From contig JBIKLI010000177.1 of assembly GCA_044359885.1 (NCBI GenBank), positions 1 to 8,861 of the forward strand: 8,861 bases of DNA, in the 5' to 3' direction. Below, piece by piece: positions 7,342 to 8,861 of the stretch (position 1 is its first letter; every line of letters begins with the position of its first letter). The notes under the pieces are model-generated. The model ran no database searches and was not told where the DNA came from. It saw only the letters and a list, made by a program, of their open reading frames with translations. Both the position numbers and the translations under genes were made by a program. The DNA is from CAIOSQ01 sp044359885. Its GTDB lineage: Bacteria > Pseudomonadota > Alphaproteobacteria > CACIAM-22H2.

Positions 7342-7818
7342 TTACTTCGCGGCCTGCATCGCAGCGCTGCCGGCCTGGATCGACTTCACGATGTTGTGAT
7401 AGCCGGTGCAGCGGCAGATATTCCCTTCGAGCCACTCGCGGATCTCGTGCTCGCCGGCGTTGGGGTGGGTCTTGGCGAGATCGATCGCGCTCATCACCAT
7501 GCCCGGCGTACAGAAGCCGCATTGCAGGCCGTGATTCTCGCGGAACGCCTCCTGCATCGGATGCAGGCTGCCGTCGGCGCCGGCGATCCCTTCGATCGTC
7601 GTGATGCTGGCTCCCTCCAACTGGGATGCCAGAAGCGTGCAGGACTTGGCCGACTTGCCGTCCACATGGACGACGCAGGCGCCGCATTGGCTGGTGTCGC
7701 AGCCGACATGGGTACCGGTCAGGCCGAGCTTTTCGCGCAGCACCTGCACCAGCAGGGTGCGGCCCTCGACATCGGCCTTGATCGCGCGGCCGTTCACGGT
7801 CATCGAAACTTGAGGCAT
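7342..7818 (-). CDS. coxS: [2Fe-2S] iron-sulfur subunit of molybdenum hydroxylase (CoxS-like, 158 aa)
   Basis: The small subunit with two [2Fe-2S] clusters that carries electrons from the Mo site to FAD. The N-terminal plant-ferredoxin-like cluster has Cys40, Cys45, Cys48 and Cys60 (GCDTSQCGAC). The C-terminal helical cluster has Cys100 and Cys103 (QCGFCTPG) with Cys135 and Cys137 (ICRCTGY). All eight cysteines are present, and the length fits the family (about 155-170). It leads the coxS-coxL-coxM group, 22 bases before coxL. AGGGAG at 7828-7833 (minus strand) lies 9 bases before the chosen ATG. The 137-base gap to coxG (7819-7955) holds a TTGACG on the minus strand (7925-7930), but I see no convincing -10, so whether coxS has its own promoter or is read from coxG is undecided. 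Confidence 0.96.
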   Translation of the reverse strand: MPQVSMTVNGRAIKADVEGRTLLVQVLREKLGLTGTHVGCDTSQCGACVVHVDGKSAKSCTLLASQLEGASITTIEGIAGADGSLHPMQEAFRENHGLQCGFCTPGMVMSAIDLAKTHPNAGEHEIREWLEGNICRCTGYHNIVKSIQAGSAAMQAAK

Positions 7819-7955
7819 CTGACGTCACTCCCTTGCGATACGCGGGTGGGGGGTGCGGGCGAAGATCCGGCCCGCGCCACCGATCCTTGAATTGGACATG
7901 ATGTTCCGCCGTTCACGCCCGGGTCGTCAAGGGCGAGCGGCGTGGCCGTCTGGCG

Positions 7956-8579
7956 TCAGCCGCGCGACAGCCAGTAGATGGCGGCGACGAGGGCGATCAG
8001 CGCCGGGATCCAGATGGCGGGCGACAGTCGCGGCGCCGCAACCGGCTCGGCGCGCGGCGCGGCGGCCGGGGGCTCCGTCGCCTGCGCGCCGGCGACCGCG
8101 GCATCGGGGACCGCCTGAGCCTCAGGCGCCGGTGCGGCGGGGGGCGGGAACTCGGCCGCGAAACGCGTGAAGAATTCGTCGGCCAGCTTGCGGGCGGTCG
8201 CCTCGACCAGCCGCGAGCCGATCTGGGCCAGCTTGCCGCCCACGGCGGCATCGGCGCTGTAGGTCAGGCGGGTCCCGGCCGGATCCTCGGCGAGGCGAAC
8301 CACGGCGCTGCCGCGCCCGAAACCGGCGACGCCGCCCTGGCCTTCGCCGGAGATCTTGTAGCCATTGGGCGGATCGAGATCCGACAGGGTCACGCGCCCG
8401 TTGAAGGTCGCCTTCACGGGCCCGACCGCCAAGCCCACCTTTGCCGTCAGTTCGGTGTCTGACAGCTTCTGGATGTCCTGGCAGCCTGGAATGCAGCGCT
8501 TGAGGATTTCGGGATCGTTGAGCGCCTGCCAGACCCGATCCCGCGGGGCCGGGATCGTCTGTTCGCCGGTCAGTTCCAT
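7956..8579 (-). CDS. coxG: CoxG-like SRPBCC protein with C-terminal membrane anchor (207 aa)
   Basis: A carbon monoxide dehydrogenase subunit G (CoxG) family protein. Residues 1-144 form an SRPBCC/START-like ligand pocket domain, beginning MELTGEQTIPAPRDRVW and containing the typical NDPEILKRCIPGC (21-33). An Ala/Pro-rich linker follows (about 145-185), then one hydrophobic helix (187-204, SPAIWIPALIALVAAIYW) and a short basic tail. In CO-oxidising bacteria CoxG recruits the otherwise cytoplasmic enzyme to the membrane and has been linked to quinone handling; the same link to the respiratory chain is inferred here. The frame is open up to 8663, but the extension is Arg/Pro-rich without family similarity, while ACGGAG lies 7 bases before the ATG at 8579, so that start is preferred. 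It is followed by coxS on the same strand after 137 bases. Confidence 0.92.
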   Translation of the reverse strand: MELTGEQTIPAPRDRVWQALNDPEILKRCIPGCQDIQKLSDTELTAKVGLAVGPVKATFNGRVTLSDLDPPNGYKISGEGQGGVAGFGRGSAVVRLAEDPAGTRLTYSADAAVGGKLAQIGSRLVEATARKLADEFFTRFAAEFPPPAAPAPEAQAVPDAAVAGAQATEPPAAAPRAEPVAAPRLSPAIWIPALIALVAAIYWLSRG

Positions 8580-8600
8580 GTCGCGACTCCGTGGCTGCGG

Positions 8601-8636
8601 GCCGTCATAACTAGGGTTTCGGCCGCCGGCGCTCAA
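8601..8636 (-). promoter_or_regulatory. Possible coxG promoter
   Basis: On the minus strand TTGAGC (8631-8636) and TAGTTA (8608-8613) are spaced by 17 bases, which would place transcription start near 8601 and give a leader of about 20 bases carrying the ACGGAG ribosome site. The -35 is a fair match, the -10 a poor one. One copy of the CTAGGGTWTC element overlaps the -10. This is a weak call, made mainly because the position and spacing are right. Confidence 0.25.
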
Positions 8637-8702
8637 GCGTGGTCGCCGCGGCCGGCCCGGCATCGACCGGCTTGCCTTTCGACATGCTAAACCTAGGGTA
8701 TC
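8611..8702. repeat. Pair of CTAGGGTWTC direct repeats in the coxG / Tat-gene intergenic region
   Basis: CTAGGGTTTC at 8611-8620 and CTAGGGTATC at 8693-8702 differ at one base and are 82 bases apart in the same orientation. The second copy is part of a CCTAGG palindrome (8692-8697). One copy lies near each of the two divergent genes. CTAG is a rare tetranucleotide in many proteobacteria, which makes two copies in a 203-base gap more notable. A protein-binding site is an inference. Confidence 0.35.
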
Positions 8703-8712
8703 AAGAGATTGG

Positions 8713-8728
8713 TCAACCGGGCGGTTGA
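8713..8728. promoter_or_regulatory. Perfect palindrome (7-2-7), candidate operator upstream of the Tat-protein gene
   Basis: TCAACCG, two central bases GG, then CGGTTGA: the 7-base arms are exact complements. It lies 54 bases before the plus-strand ATG at 8783 and 133 bases before coxG on the other strand. Short palindromes with CCGnnCGG centres are typical of TetR-family operators, so a TetR-type repressor is the first guess. No regulator gene lies in the window. The symmetry is direct observation; the regulator class is inference. Confidence 0.5.
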
Positions 8729-8782
8729 TCCGGCCCGGCTTGTCTGGAAATGTCGTTCGGGAAAATGTCTGGAGGAACTGCC

Positions 8783-8861
8783 ATGAATGTTTCGCGTCGA
8801 TCCATGCTCGCAGGCGCGACCGCCCTGTCGGCGCTCCCGCTTTCGGGACTGGTCGCTCAGG
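8783..8861 (+). CDS. N-terminus of a Tat-exported protein of unknown function, 3' part outside window
   Basis: Only 26 codons are visible. They encode a clear twin-arginine signal: SRRSML (4-9), followed by a hydrophobic, Ala/Leu-rich stretch (ATALSALPLSGLVA) that ends near the window edge. The ATG is preceded by a good ribosome site, GGAGGA at 8771-8776, 6 bases away. It is divergent from coxG across a 203-base region with a palindrome and repeats. The mature protein is not seen, so no function can be given; a periplasmic enzyme or substrate-binding protein would be usual for such a signal. Confidence 0.75.
   Translation, partial: MNVSRRSMLAGATALSALPLSGLVAQ

Noticed and set aside
4170..7604. 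A 1144-codon open frame on the plus strand opposite coxM, coxL and coxS
   Set aside because: It is an antisense shadow caused by high GC at third codon positions. Its translation is low-complexity, rich in Arg, Asp and Gly, with no family motifs, while the minus strand encodes three well-recognised subunits.
7820..7827. Perfect 8-base palindrome TGACGTCA just before the coxS ATG
   Set aside because: It lies between the ribosome site and the start codon, where an operator is unlikely, and an 8-base palindrome is readily expected by chance.
8580..8663. Upstream extension of coxG to an ATG at 8663
   Set aside because: The added 28 residues are Arg/Pro-rich and atypical, and the 8579 ATG has a well-placed ribosome site and the usual CoxG N-terminus.

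Overview
The window is high-GC bacterial DNA. Its gene content, codon use and protein style suggest an alphaproteobacterium; I cannot name the genus from this sequence alone. Almost all of it is one accessory locus for a molybdenum hydroxylase of the xanthine dehydrogenase / aerobic CO dehydrogenase family. There are no RNA genes, insertion sequences or CRISPR arrays.

Layout from right to left, the direction in which the main genes run: coxG (SRPBCC domain plus C-terminal membrane anchor, 8579-7956), then the three enzyme subunits in the order coxS (two [2Fe-2S] clusters, 7818-7342), coxL (molybdopterin subunit, 7319-4938) and coxM (FAD subunit, 4919-4125). A hairpin at 4067-4096 probably ends this unit. 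Next is a plus-strand gene for an exported alpha/beta hydrolase (3147-4100), which splits the locus in two. Divergent from it is the accessory unit coxD (MoxR-type AAA+ ATPase, 3085-2168), coxE (VWA/MIDAS protein, 2171-900), a short XdhC_CoxI-domain protein (876-547) and a longer Rossmann-type XdhC protein that runs off the left edge (550-2). At the right edge, divergent from coxG, a plus-strand gene for a Tat-exported protein begins (8783) and is cut after 26 codons.

How they work together: CoxS, CoxL and CoxM would form the (SLM)2 hydroxylase, with electrons passing from Mo to Fe-S to FAD. CoxD, CoxE and the XdhC proteins are expected to mature the Mo site (cofactor insertion, sulfuration and related steps). 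CoxG would tie the enzyme to the membrane and the quinone pool. The active-site loop of CoxL is AYRGAGR and the subunit order is S-L-M. Both are hallmarks of 'form II' enzymes, not of the proven CO dehydrogenases (VAYRCSFR, order M-S-L). The copper-binding Cys is Gly here, so the substrate should be treated as unknown and CO oxidation as unproven.

Two intergenic regions carry clear symmetric DNA: a perfect 8-4-8 inverted repeat between coxD and the hydrolase gene, and a perfect 7-2-7 palindrome between coxG and the Tat gene, where a repeated CTAGGGTWTC element also occurs. I see no evidence of an entirely new system. The main points of interest are the copper-maturation-type genes next to a copper-site-less enzyme, the hydrolase insertion, and the candidate operators.
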